This document shows, in pieces, positions 36,044 to 43,971 of a stretch of DNA of 64,000 nucleotides. The notes under the pieces were generated by a model that saw nothing but the letters and a program-made list of their open reading frames with translations, made no database searches and had not been told where the DNA came from. The DNA lies in the NCBI GenBank assembly GCA_016719485.1, contig JADJZB010000031.1, forward strand, positions 62,001 to 126,000, written 5' to 3'. Source of the DNA: Holophagales bacterium (GTDB lineage: Bacteria > Acidobacteriota > Thermoanaerobaculia > UBA5066). Both the position numbers and the translations under genes were made by a program. Numbering within the stretch: the first letter of the stretch is position 1; every line of letters starts with the position of its first letter.

Positions 36044-36049
36044 AATAAT
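36044..36049 (+). promoter_or_regulatory. Candidate -10 box giving a leaderless selD-fusion transcript
   Basis: AATAAT ends six bases before the ATG at 36056, so transcription starting about seven bases downstream would begin on the start codon itself. No ribosome-binding site is present before this ATG. Confidence 0.35.
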
Positions 36050-36055
36050 CGGCGC

Positions 36056-38269
36056 ATGTCCGAGCGCCCGATCTACCTCGACTACAACGCCACGACGCCC
36101 CCGGACCCCGAAGTCGCCGAGGCGATGCTCCCGTACCTCACGACGCATTTCGGGAACCCATCGAGCAGCCACGCCTTCGGTGCTGAAGCGCGCGCCGCCG
36201 TCGAAGGAGCGCGGCGCCAGGTCGCCGCGCTCCTCGGCGCGAGGGCCGAGGAGATCGTCTTCACGAGCGGCGGGACGGAAGGGAACAACACCGTCCTCCA
36301 CGGCGTCGCGCGCCTCCTCCGGGCGAAGGGGCGGCACGTCGTCACCTCGTCCGTCGAGCACCCGGCCATCCTCGAGCCGTGCGCCGTCCTCGAGGAGGAG
36401 GGCTTCCGGATCACCCGCGTCCCGGTGGACGGGTCGGGGCGCGTCGACCCGCGCGACGTCGCCGAGGCGCTGACGCCCGAGACGATCCTCGTCTCGGTCA
36501 TGCACGCGAACAACGAGGTCGGGACGATCCAGGACCTCGCGGAGATCTCCCGCCTCGCGCACGACCAGGGCGTCCTCGTCCACACGGACGCGGCCCAGTC
36601 GATCGGAAAGGTGCCGGTCGACGTCGGGGCCCTCGGCGTCGACTTCCTCACGCTGGCCGGGCACAAGCTCTACGCGCCGAAGGGCGTCGGGGCGCTCTAC
36701 ATCCGCTCCGGCATCGAGCTTCCCCGCCTCTTGCACGGGGCGTCCCACGAGGCGGGGCGGCGCGCCGGCACGGAGAACGTCCTCGAGATCGTCGGCCTCG
36801 GAAAGGCGTGCGAGGTCGCCGCGCGGAGGCTCCCGCACGACGCCCGCCGGTTCGAGGAGCTCCGGGAGCGTCTCTTCGAAGCGCTCTCCCGCGAGGTGCC
36901 GGGCCTGCGCCGGAACAGCCCGTGGGAGCGCTGCCTCCCGAACACGCTCAGCGTCGGCTTCCCGGGCGTCGACGCGGGCGCGCTCCTGACGGAAATCGGG
37001 GCGAAGGTCGCCGCGTCCGCGGGCGCGGCCTGCCACGCCGCCGGCGTCGAGGTCTCGACGGTCCTCCAGGCGATGGGCGTTCCGCTCGAGTACGCGATGG
37101 GAACGGTCCGCTTCTCCGTCGGCCGCGGGACGACCCCGTCGATGGTCGACGAGGCGGCCCGGGTCGTCGCCGAGGCCGTGCACCGGATGCGCCCCGACCT
37201 CCCGGCCGCCCCGGCGATGCCCGAGGGCGACGGCCCCGTGAGGCTGACCCGCTTCACCCGCGGCATGGGCTGCGCGTGCAAGCTGCGGCCGCAGGACCTC
37301 GAGACGGTGCTGAAGTCCCTCCCGAAGGTGACGGACCCCGCCGTCCTCGTCGGCCCCGAGCACTCCGACGACGCGGCCGTCTACCGGCTGACCGACGACC
37401 TCGCGATCGTCTCGACCGTCGACTTCTTCACGCCGATCGCCGACGACCCGTTCGACTTCGGCGCCATCAGCGCCGCGAACTCGCTGAGCGACGTCTACGC
37501 GATGGGGGCGCGGCCGCTCTTCGCGCTGAGCGTCGTCGCCTTCCCCTCGCGCCGGCTCCCCCTCTCCGTCCTGGAACGGATCCTCGCGGGAGCGGCCGAG
37601 GTCGCGCGCGAGGCCGGGATCCCGATCCTCGGCGGGCACACCGTGGACGACACCGAGCCGAAGTTCGGCCTCGCCGTCACGGGGGTCGTCCACCCCGGCC
37701 GCGTCCTGACGAACGCCTCGGCCCACGCGGGAGACGCACTCGTCCTGACGAAACCGATCGGCACCGGCATCCTCGCGACGGCCGTCAAGCGCGGGCAAGC
37801 CGGGGACGACGTGGCCCGGCGCATCGTCGCCGTCATGCGGACGCTGAACCGCGCGGCGGCGGAGGCGATGCTGGAGACCGGCGTCTCCGCCTGCACCGAC
37901 GTGACCGGCTTCGGGCTCCTCGGGCACCTCCGCGAGATGGCGGCGGCGTCCGGCCTCGACGCCGAGGTCGAAATGGCGGCGGTCCCGATCATCGACCCGG
38001 CCCGCGAGCTCGCGGCCGCCGACGTCGTCCCGGGCGGCACGCTCGAGAACCTCGCGCACGTCTCGCCCCACGTCGACTTCGCGCCCGCCCTCTCGCGCGT
38101 CGACAAGGTCCTCCTCGCCGACGCGCAGACCTCGGGCGGTCTCCTCGTCTCGGTCCCGGACGCCCGGTGCGAGGCGCTCCTGGCGGCGCTGGGGGAGAAG
38201 GGCGTTCCCGAGGCCCGGCGCATCGGGCGCTTCACCGGGCCGGGGACGGGACGCATCCGCGTCGTCTGA
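36056..38269 (+). CDS. Cysteine desulfurase/selenocysteine lyase-SelD fusion protein
   Basis: This 737-residue protein joins two enzymes of selenophosphate synthesis. Residues 1-385 are a NifS/IscS-type desulfurase with TSGGTEGNNTVLHG, the PLP lysine in LAGHKLYAPKG and the catalytic cysteine in SAGAACHAAG. Residues about 395-737 are selenide, water dikinase: RFTRGMGCACKLRP with Cys (not selenocysteine) at the catalytic site, STVDFFTPIADDPFDFG, AANSLSDVYAMGARP and GILATAVKRG. The desulfurase would deliver selenium straight to SelD to make selenophosphate for selenocysteine or selenouridine. No selA, selB or selC is in the window. Confidence 0.92.
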   Translation: MSERPIYLDYNATTPPDPEVAEAMLPYLTTHFGNPSSSHAFGAEARAAVEGARRQVAALLGARAEEIVFTSGGTEGNNTVLHGVARLLRAKGRHVVTSSVEHPAILEPCAVLEEEGFRITRVPVDGSGRVDPRDVAEALTPETILVSVMHANNEVGTIQDLAEISRLAHDQGVLVHTDAAQSIGKVPVDVGALGVDFLTLAGHKLYAPKGVGALYIRSGIELPRLLHGASHEAGRRAGTENVLEIVGLGKACEVAARRLPHDARRFEELRERLFEALSREVPGLRRNSPWERCLPNTLSVGFPGVDAGALLTEIGAKVAASAGAACHAAGVEVSTVLQAMGVPLEYAMGTVRFSVGRGTTPSMVDEAARVVAEAVHRMRPDLPAAPAMPEGDGPVRLTRFTRGMGCACKLRPQDLETVLKSLPKVTDPAVLVGPEHSDDAAVYRLTDDLAIVSTVDFFTPIADDPFDFGAISAANSLSDVYAMGARPLFALSVVAFPSRRLPLSVLERILAGAAEVAREAGIPILGGHTVDDTEPKFGLAVTGVVHPGRVLTNASAHAGDALVLTKPIGTGILATAVKRGQAGDDVARRIVAVMRTLNRAAAEAMLETGVSACTDVTGFGLLGHLREMAAASGLDAEVEMAAVPIIDPARELAAADVVPGGTLENLAHVSPHVDFAPALSRVDKVLLADAQTSGGLLVSVPDARCEALLAALGEKGVPEARRIGRFTGPGTGRIRVV

Positions 38270-38329
38270 TTCCCTTCCTGCTCCGCGCAACCGTCGACCT
38301 GCAAATTGACGGCTGGCGGCAGTGGGCCG

Positions 38330-38357
38330 ACGTGAGGCTGCGCCGTCGACCTCACGT
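38330..38357. repeat. Inverted repeat downstream of the selD fusion
   Basis: ACGTGAGG (38330-38337) and CCTCACGT (38350-38357) form perfect 8-base arms around 12 bases, in the 154-base gap before the solute-binding-protein gene. It may be a terminator stem or an operator; no T-run follows. Confidence 0.35.
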
Positions 38358-38423
38358 CCCCTCGAGAATGTGCGACGGCGCGACGACCGTGCGCGGTTAG
38401 AATTTGTCATTGCTCTCCTGGGA

Positions 38424-39926
38424 ATGAACATCCGCCCCGTCCTCGCCGGGAGCCTCGCGGTGATCCTGCTCGCCGCCTCCTGCCAGCGCGCTCCCGAGTC
38501 CGAGCCGCGGACCGTCGTCATCGGCCAGGTCACGTCCGCAACCGGTCTCGATCCGCACCTCCACGACGAAGAGTCGACGCACTCGGCGCTCTCCCATTTC
38601 TACGAGCGGCTCGTCGCCTTCGGCCCGGACCTCAGCATCCGGCCCGAGCTCGCCGTGAAGTGGACGAACCCCACCGACACGGTCTGGCGCTTCACCCTGA
38701 GGGAAGGAGTCCTCTTCCACGACGGCACGCCGCTCGCCGCGGAGGACGTCGTCCTCAGCCTCAGGCGGGCCGGGCGCCTGCCAGGCTCGCAGGTCGTCCA
38801 CTACCTCCAGAACGTCACGAGCGTGACCGCCCTCACCGCCCGTGAGGTCGAGGTGATCACCTCCTCGCCCTCCCCTCTCCTCCTCAACAAGCTCGCCTTC
38901 GTGGCCATCGTGCCGAGGTCGACCGCAGACCGGGCCATCTCTCGCCCGGTGGGAACCGGCCCGTACCGGTTCGTCTCGGGTGCCCCTCGCGAGGCCCTCG
39001 AGGGAGAAGCGTTCGACCGGTACTGGGGACCTCGCCCCGCGTTTCACCGCGTCCGGGTCGTGCCGCTGCCCGATGCCCGGTCGCGAGCGCACGCCATCGT
39101 CGAGGGCCGGGCGGACGTCGTCTCCAGGTTCCCGTTCGAGTTCACCTCGTGGGCCCGGAGCCGTAAAGGGGTGACGCTGGCCGCGCGCATCGGCCTCGGC
39201 GTGGCATTCCTCGGCTTCTCGCTTCGCGAGGGAAGCCCGTACGCCGACCGGAGGGTCCGCGAGGCGTTCGCCCTCGCGATCGACCGGTCCCGGATGATCG
39301 ACGCCGCCGAGAGCGAGTACACGGTGAACGCGGATCAGTTCGTCCCCGGCGCCGTCTTCGGGTACGCGCCGCCGTCCCGCCCGTGGCGGCACGACCTCGC
39401 CCGCTCGCGGGCCCTCCTCGCCGAAGCCGGTCACCCCACGGGGATGGACGCCACGCTCGTCCTTCCCGACACACAGGCCACCCTCGGTGCGCGTCTCGGT
39501 ACGCTCCTGGGGGAAGCGGGGATCCGGGTCCGGCTGGAAACGCTGCCGTGGGACGACTACCACGCGCGCTGGCTGCGGCGCGACCTCGACCTCTGCGGAT
39601 TCGCGTATACGGCGGGGACGGGCGACGCCTCGGACCTCCTCGACGCCGTCTTTCACTCGCGCTCGGCCTCCTCGGGTGCGCTGAACACCTCCGGGTACGC
39701 GAGCGCCGCATTCGACGGGCTCGTCGACGAGGCCGGCCGTGTCCTCGACCCGTACCGGCGACAGGAGCTGATGAGCGACGCGCTCGCCATCCTTCGTGAG
39801 GATCTACCGGCGATCCCGCTCGTCGTGAGGTCCAACCTCTATGCCGTGAGCGACGGGATCAGCTGGACGGCCCGGCAGGATCGCAGGGTGCGGGCGCAGG
39901 ACATGCGGCCTCGCGCCGCACGCTGA
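38424..39926 (+). CDS. ABC transporter substrate-binding lipoprotein, family 5 (oligopeptide/dipeptide type)
   Basis: The 500-residue protein has a lipobox LLAASC at about residues 15-20, and the SBP family 5 signatures: LDPHLHDEESTHSALSHFYERL, WRFTLREGVLFHDGTPLAAEDVVLSL and, near the C-terminus, GFAYTAGTGDASDLLDAVFHS. It would bind peptides, nickel or another solute outside the cell. No permease or ATPase genes are adjacent, so it is an orphan binding protein. A TAGAAT box at 38398-38403 lies 20 bases upstream. Confidence 0.87.
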   Translation: MNIRPVLAGSLAVILLAASCQRAPESEPRTVVIGQVTSATGLDPHLHDEESTHSALSHFYERLVAFGPDLSIRPELAVKWTNPTDTVWRFTLREGVLFHDGTPLAAEDVVLSLRRAGRLPGSQVVHYLQNVTSVTALTAREVEVITSSPSPLLLNKLAFVAIVPRSTADRAISRPVGTGPYRFVSGAPREALEGEAFDRYWGPRPAFHRVRVVPLPDARSRAHAIVEGRADVVSRFPFEFTSWARSRKGVTLAARIGLGVAFLGFSLREGSPYADRRVREAFALAIDRSRMIDAAESEYTVNADQFVPGAVFGYAPPSRPWRHDLARSRALLAEAGHPTGMDATLVLPDTQATLGARLGTLLGEAGIRVRLETLPWDDYHARWLRRDLDLCGFAYTAGTGDASDLLDAVFHSRSASSGALNTSGYASAAFDGLVDEAGRVLDPYRRQELMSDALAILREDLPAIPLVVRSNLYAVSDGISWTARQDRRVRAQDMRPRAAR

Positions 39927-39966
39927 CGGCCTCGAACCGGTTCCTCCCCGATGCCCCGGCGCTCCG

Positions 39967-41166
39967 CTACTTTCCAGCCGCGGCGGCCAGCCGGTCCCGG
40001 TTGCGTACGAAGACCTCGAGTCGTGCGTCGGAGAGCTTCTTCGCGACCTCGACGGCCTTCTCGTAGCTGGCGAGGGCCTCCGCGTTCTTTCCGGCCGTTT
40101 CGAGGGCCTCTCCCAGGCTGTCGTGGACGTTCGCGGACTCCGGGTAGAGGTCGACGTTCCAGAGGAAGAACGGGAGGGCGCCCTTCACGTCCTTTCGGAG
40201 GAGGTGCTGGTAGCCGACCAGGTTCACGGTGAGCTCCGGCGGCCTGACGGCGTATCCGAGCCGCTCCGAGAGCTGCCCGTAGTGCTTCTTCAGCGCGTCC
40301 AGCGTCCCCGGGTAGCCACCCGCCTTCCGGTCCCGTGGAAGGCGCCAGCCCTCGAACACCTTCCGGAGGCCGTCGTAGTGGGAGCGGAGGACGACGCTGC
40401 CGTGGTCCTCGTCCTCCATCAGCTCCGTGGCCCGGACGAAGCCCGCGGCCTTCGCGCCCTTCAGCGTCTTTCGGAGGCGCTCGAAGCGGGTCGGGGGCAG
40501 GTCGCCCGCCTCCTCGTCGGCCATCGTGACGAAGAGCGTGTGCCGGAGCTCCTTGCGGCCCTCGAGGAACTTCGCGGTCCGGCGGAGGATCACGTCGTCG
40601 TCCCAGTCGAGACTCGGTGAGACGGCGATGGTCGCGTTGAAGAGCCCGGTCCTCTCGACGAGAGCGGAAAGCGCGAAGAGGCCGCCCAGCGAGTGCCCTG
40701 CGAAGAGGCGGAAGGGTTCGGTCCGATAGGTCGCCTCGACGTACGGGATCAGCTCCTTCTCGAAGAAGTCGAGGAACTTCGTGGCGCCGCCGCTGCCCTG
40801 GACGAGCGCGGTCGTTCCGTCGGCCTGACGGCGAAACGCCCGGGTCGGGGTCAGGTCGCGGGTCCGGTCGGTGTTCGTGACACCGACGATGATCAGGTCC
40901 GGCATCAGGCCGTTGCGGGCCAGGAAGTCGACCGTGCCGCGCGTGTGGAGAAGGTGCGCGTCCCCGTCGGTCAGGTAGAGGACCGGGAAGCGCCCTTCCC
41001 CGTTCTCGTACCCGCGCGGGATCGAGACCAGGATCGTCCGCTCCTCGCCGAGCACCTTCGACGTCATCCGGACGGCTTCGGCGTTCGTGATCGGCTCGAC
41101 CGCCCGGGCCGCGGGGGCCAGGATCGAAACGACCAGGGAAAGGACCAGTACGGCGGCTCTCGGCAT
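39967..41166 (-). CDS. Exported esterase D/IroE-type alpha/beta hydrolase with TPR tail
   Basis: This 399-residue protein has a signal peptide ending PAARA, an esterase domain like those of enterochelin and feruloyl esterases (RFPVLYLTDGDAHLLHTRG, nucleophile elbow AGHSLGG, candidate Asp in MADEEAGD and His in DEDHGSVV) and a C-terminal tetratricopeptide-like segment (VNLVGYQHLLRKDVKG, ANVHDSLGEALETAGKNAEALASYEKAVEVA). The substrate is unknown. It begins one base after the stop codon of the MoaD-like gene and is therefore in its transcript. Confidence 0.85.
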   Translation of the reverse strand: MPRAAVLVLSLVVSILAPAARAVEPITNAEAVRMTSKVLGEERTILVSIPRGYENGEGRFPVLYLTDGDAHLLHTRGTVDFLARNGLMPDLIIVGVTNTDRTRDLTPTRAFRRQADGTTALVQGSGGATKFLDFFEKELIPYVEATYRTEPFRLFAGHSLGGLFALSALVERTGLFNATIAVSPSLDWDDDVILRRTAKFLEGRKELRHTLFVTMADEEAGDLPPTRFERLRKTLKGAKAAGFVRATELMEDEDHGSVVLRSHYDGLRKVFEGWRLPRDRKAGGYPGTLDALKKHYGQLSERLGYAVRPPELTVNLVGYQHLLRKDVKGALPFFLWNVDLYPESANVHDSLGEALETAGKNAEALASYEKAVEVAKKLSDARLEVFVRNRDRLAAAAGK

Positions 41167-41167
41167 G

Positions 41168-41446
41168 CTACCCCCCAGCCATGAGCAGCACGACCGAGAG
41201 GCGGTCCCCCGGTTGAAGGGGTGTGTCGAGCCCTTCGAGCGTCCGCACGTCGCGCCCGTTCAGGAACAGGCTCACCCCGCGCCGCGGGGCGTTGCCTTCT
41301 TCGAGGAACAGGCGCGTCACGGCGGGCCGGCTCCCTCTCAGCGCAGCGAGGGCGAGCGCGAGGGTTTCGCCCTCGGCCACCAGCTCGCCCACCCCTCCGG
41401 CCGCGCGATGCAGCGGTGCGGGGAGCGTCACGAGAATGCTCGGCAT
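41168..41446 (-). CDS. MoaD/ThiS-like ubiquitin-fold sulfur carrier
   Basis: The 92-residue protein ends in Gly-Gly (LSVVLLMAGG), the mark of MoaD/ThiS carriers whose C-terminus becomes a thiocarboxylate. The beta-grasp pattern SLFLNGRDVRTLEGLDTPLQPGD is typical. MoaD donates sulfur to molybdopterin, and the gene lies divergent from an aldehyde oxidoreductase that needs a pterin-bound W or Mo, so a dedicated cofactor role is likely. The ATG at 41446 follows GGAGG by eight bases. Confidence 0.82.
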   Translation of the reverse strand: MPSILVTLPAPLHRAAGGVGELVAEGETLALALAALRGSRPAVTRLFLEEGNAPRRGVSLFLNGRDVRTLEGLDTPLQPGDRLSVVLLMAGG

Positions 41447-41466
41447 CGACGTCGCCTCCGCCAGGA

Positions 41467-41494
41467 ACGCTAGCACCGGCCCGCAGGCTGTCAA
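41467..41494 (-). promoter_or_regulatory. Sigma70-type promoter for the MoaD-like gene
   Basis: Read on the minus strand, TTGACA (41494-41489) and TAGCGT (41472-41467) are 16 bases apart, with transcription expected near 41460 and the ATG at 41446 behind a GGAGG site. Confidence 0.6.
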
Positions 41495-41510
41495 CGCCGG
41501 GACTCGCCTG

Positions 41511-41539
41511 TTGACATCCGGTACGGCGGCGCCTAGCTT
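41511..41539 (+). promoter_or_regulatory. Sigma70-type promoter for the aldehyde oxidoreductase operon
   Basis: TTGACA (41511-41516), 17-base spacer, TAGCTT (41534-41539). It predicts a leader of about 100 bases before the ATG at 41649. The -35 box mirrors that of the divergent MoaD-like promoter 16 bases away. Confidence 0.6.
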
Positions 41540-41648
41540 CATGAGAGGCCCCCGTTCGTTCGAGAACCGTTCACAGAAACCACCCGGGAAGACGCGTCAT
41601 ACACTCGTCCGGGCTTCGATCCCGAACGGAAGAGAGGAGCTGGAACGC

Positions 41649-43519
41649 ATGGGCGGTTACGTCGGCAGGTACCTGGAGGTCGATCTCGCCCACGGCTCGA
41701 TCAGCGAGCTCCCGGTCTCGGACGAGGTCCGGAGGAAGTACCTCGGCGGGAGCGGACTGGCAGCCTGGCTGTTCTTCCTTCGCGGGAAGTACACGGCCGA
41801 TCCGCTCGGGCCCGACAACGACCTCTTCGTCCTGACGGGCCCGATCTCGGGGACCCTCGTGCCCGGGAGCTCCCGCTTCGCCGTCGCGGCGCGCTCGCCG
41901 CTGACCGGCATCTGGGGCGAAGGGAGCTGCGGCGGCGACTTCGCCCCGGCCCTCAAGCGCTGCGGCGTCGACGGTCTCGTCTTCACCGGCCAGTCGCCGA
42001 GGCCCGTCATGCTCGTCCTCGACGGCGGCGAGGTCGCACTCCGGGACGCGACCGACCTCTGGGGCCTCGACACCTACGAAACGACGGACCGCCTTCGGGA
42101 GACGATGGCCGGCAAGAAACGGCCCAGCGTCCTCTCCATCGGTCAGGCCGGCGAGAACCTCGTCCGCTTCGCGGCCATCGCCAACAACAAGCACGACTTC
42201 GTCGGACGCACCGGGATGGGCGCGGTCATGGGGAGCAAGCGCCTGAAGGCGATCGTCTGCCGCGGCGAGGGGACCGTCCCGATCGCCGATCCCGTCGCCT
42301 ACAAGGCGATCTGCAAGGAGCTGCTCGGGAAGATCTCGGAGGCCGTGCCCGCCCAGGCCCTGAAGGAGATGGGCACCGACTCGGCCATGGACCTCGGGAT
42401 GATGATCGGCGACATCCCGATCGCGAACTGGTCCCGCGGCGAGGACTTCGAGCTCTCGAACGCCCTCTCGGGCCCGACCATGTCCGAGACCTACCTGAAG
42501 CGTGGCCTCGCCTGCTACGCCTGCCCGATCGCCTGCCGCCGCGAGGTCGAGGTCCCCGACGGCCCGTACAAGATGGCGGTGGGCCCCGGGCCCGAGTACG
42601 AGACGTGCGCCTCCTTCGGGACGATGCTCGCCCAGAAGGACCTCGCCGGGGTGATCAAGTCGAACGAGTGGTGCAACCGCTACGGCGTCGACTCGATCTC
42701 CGCCGGGTGCACCATCGCGTGGGCCTACGACTGCTTCTCGAAGGGGCTCCTCACGCTCGAGGACACGGGAGGCATCGCGCTCGAGTTCGGGGACGTGGAC
42801 GGCGCCATCGCGATGCTGCACAAGATCGCACGCCGGGAGGGGATCGGCGACCTCCTCGCCGAGGGGAGCCGCGGAGCGGCCCGGCGCCTGGGGCGCGGCT
42901 CGGAAGAGCTGACGGCAGAGATCAAGGGCCTCGAGATCCCGATGCACGACCCCCGCGGGTCGCACGGGCTCGCCCTCTCGTACATGACCTCCTACCGCGG
43001 CGCCTGCCACAAGGCCCACCTCGTCGAGGCCATCGAGCACGGGCTGGCCTCCTACGAGGACGTCGGCCTCGAGGAGAACTACGACGGCCTGACGAGCGAG
43101 GGAAAGCGCCGATGGTGCGCATCGGCGAGGACCTCGGCCTCCCGCTGAACGCGCTCGCCCTCTGCGAGTTCGAGATGTGGTGCTACCAGTTCGACGAGCT
43201 CGTCCGGGCGATCCGGGCCGTGACCGGCTGGGCCGACTACTCCGTCGAGGAGTACCGCCGCACCGGGGAGCGCCTCTGGCTCCTGAAGCGGTCCCTGAAC
43301 AACCTGATGGGGGTGACGCGGGCCGACGACCGCCTGCCCCTGAAGATCCGGACGCCGGTTCCCGACGGCGCGGCCGCCGGCCTCGTCCCCGACGAGGCGC
43401 TGCTGCTGCGCGAGTACTACGAGGAGCGCGGCCTCGACGAGAGCGGACGGCCGCACAGGGCGGTTCTGGAGCAGGCGGGCCTCGCCGAAGTCGGCGTGGC
43501 CCTTCACCAGGAAACCTAG
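41649..43519 (+). CDS. Aldehyde ferredoxin oxidoreductase-family protein, with a one-base frame change
   Basis: The protein binds a tungsten (or molybdenum) bis-pterin and oxidises aldehydes to acids, or reduces acids, with ferredoxin. It begins MGGYVGRYLEVDLAHG, has the Fe4S4 cysteines CYACPIAC (Cys289, 292, 296), SIGQAGENLVRFAAIANNKHDFVGRTGMGAVMGSK and DPRGSHGLALSYMTS. The frame ends early at 43148, but a -1 change at 43100-43106 restores the family's C-terminus (MVRIGEDLGLPLNAL to 43519), giving 623 residues. An AGGAGCTGG site precedes the ATG. It is first in an operon with SCP2, Fe-ADH and a small protein. Confidence 0.85.
43100..43127 (+). other. GGGAAAG heptamer and hairpin at the aldehyde oxidoreductase frame change
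   Basis: In the first reading frame the bases read G GGA AAG, the X XXY YYZ pattern of -1 slippery sites. Slipping back one base gives GGG AAA and then exactly the frame that continues the protein. Directly after it, CGCCGATG (43107-43114) and CATCGGCG (43120-43127) form a perfect 8-bp stem with a five-base loop, but with no spacer, which is unusual for programmed sites. Confidence 0.45.
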
Positions 43520-43545
43520 AAGCACGGCGGACTGCGGAGGAAAGC

Positions 43546-43971
43546 ATGTCGATTCAGTTCCCTTCCGAAGAGTGGGTCACGGCCTTCTTCACGGCCATCA
43601 ACGAGAGCCCGGAGTACAAGGAGGGCGGCAAGCCGTGGACGTACGGCGTGACGGCCCTCGTCGTCAACGCGCAGCCCGAGATCGGGCTCGCCGACGCGTA
43701 CGGCATCTGGCTCGACCTCCACGAGGGGGTCTGCCGCGAGGCGCACCACTGCACGGTCGAGGAAGCGCAGACCGCGCCCTTCTGCATCTTCGGCGACTAC
43801 GCCAGATGGAAGCAGGTCATCCACAAGGAGCTCGAGCCGGTCAAGGGGATGATGCAGGGCAAGCTCAAGCTCAAGGGCAACCTCCAGATCATCGTCCGCA
43901 ACGTCAAGGCGGCCCAGGCTCTCGTCACCTGCGCCACGCGCGTGCCGACCAAGTTCCTGGACGAGCCATGA
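43546..43971 (+). CDS. SCP2 sterol-carrier/lipid-binding domain protein
   Basis: This 141-residue protein matches the SCP2 fold: FPSEEWVTAFFTAINESPEYKE, then GIWLDLHEGVCREAH, GDYARWKQVIHKELEPVKGMMQGKLKLKGNLQIIVRNV split over residues 85-125. It binds hydrophobic ligands such as fatty acids, CoA esters or isoprenoids. It lies between the aldehyde oxidoreductase and the alcohol dehydrogenase, whose ATG overlaps its stop codon, suggesting that it hands a water-insoluble aldehyde or alcohol to these enzymes. A GGAGG site precedes the ATG. Confidence 0.82.
   Translation: MSIQFPSEEWVTAFFTAINESPEYKEGGKPWTYGVTALVVNAQPEIGLADAYGIWLDLHEGVCREAHHCTVEEAQTAPFCIFGDYARWKQVIHKELEPVKGMMQGKLKLKGNLQIIVRNVKAAQALVTCATRVPTKFLDEP

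Noticed and set aside
37240..37300. Selenocysteine at the SelD active site
   Set aside because: The active-site codon in GMGCACK is TGC, so the residue is cysteine.
40850..40860. GGGGTCAGGTC inside the esterase gene, like the repeat at 10350
   Set aside because: Only 11 bases match, the flanks differ, and it lies in well-conserved coding sequence; chance similarity.
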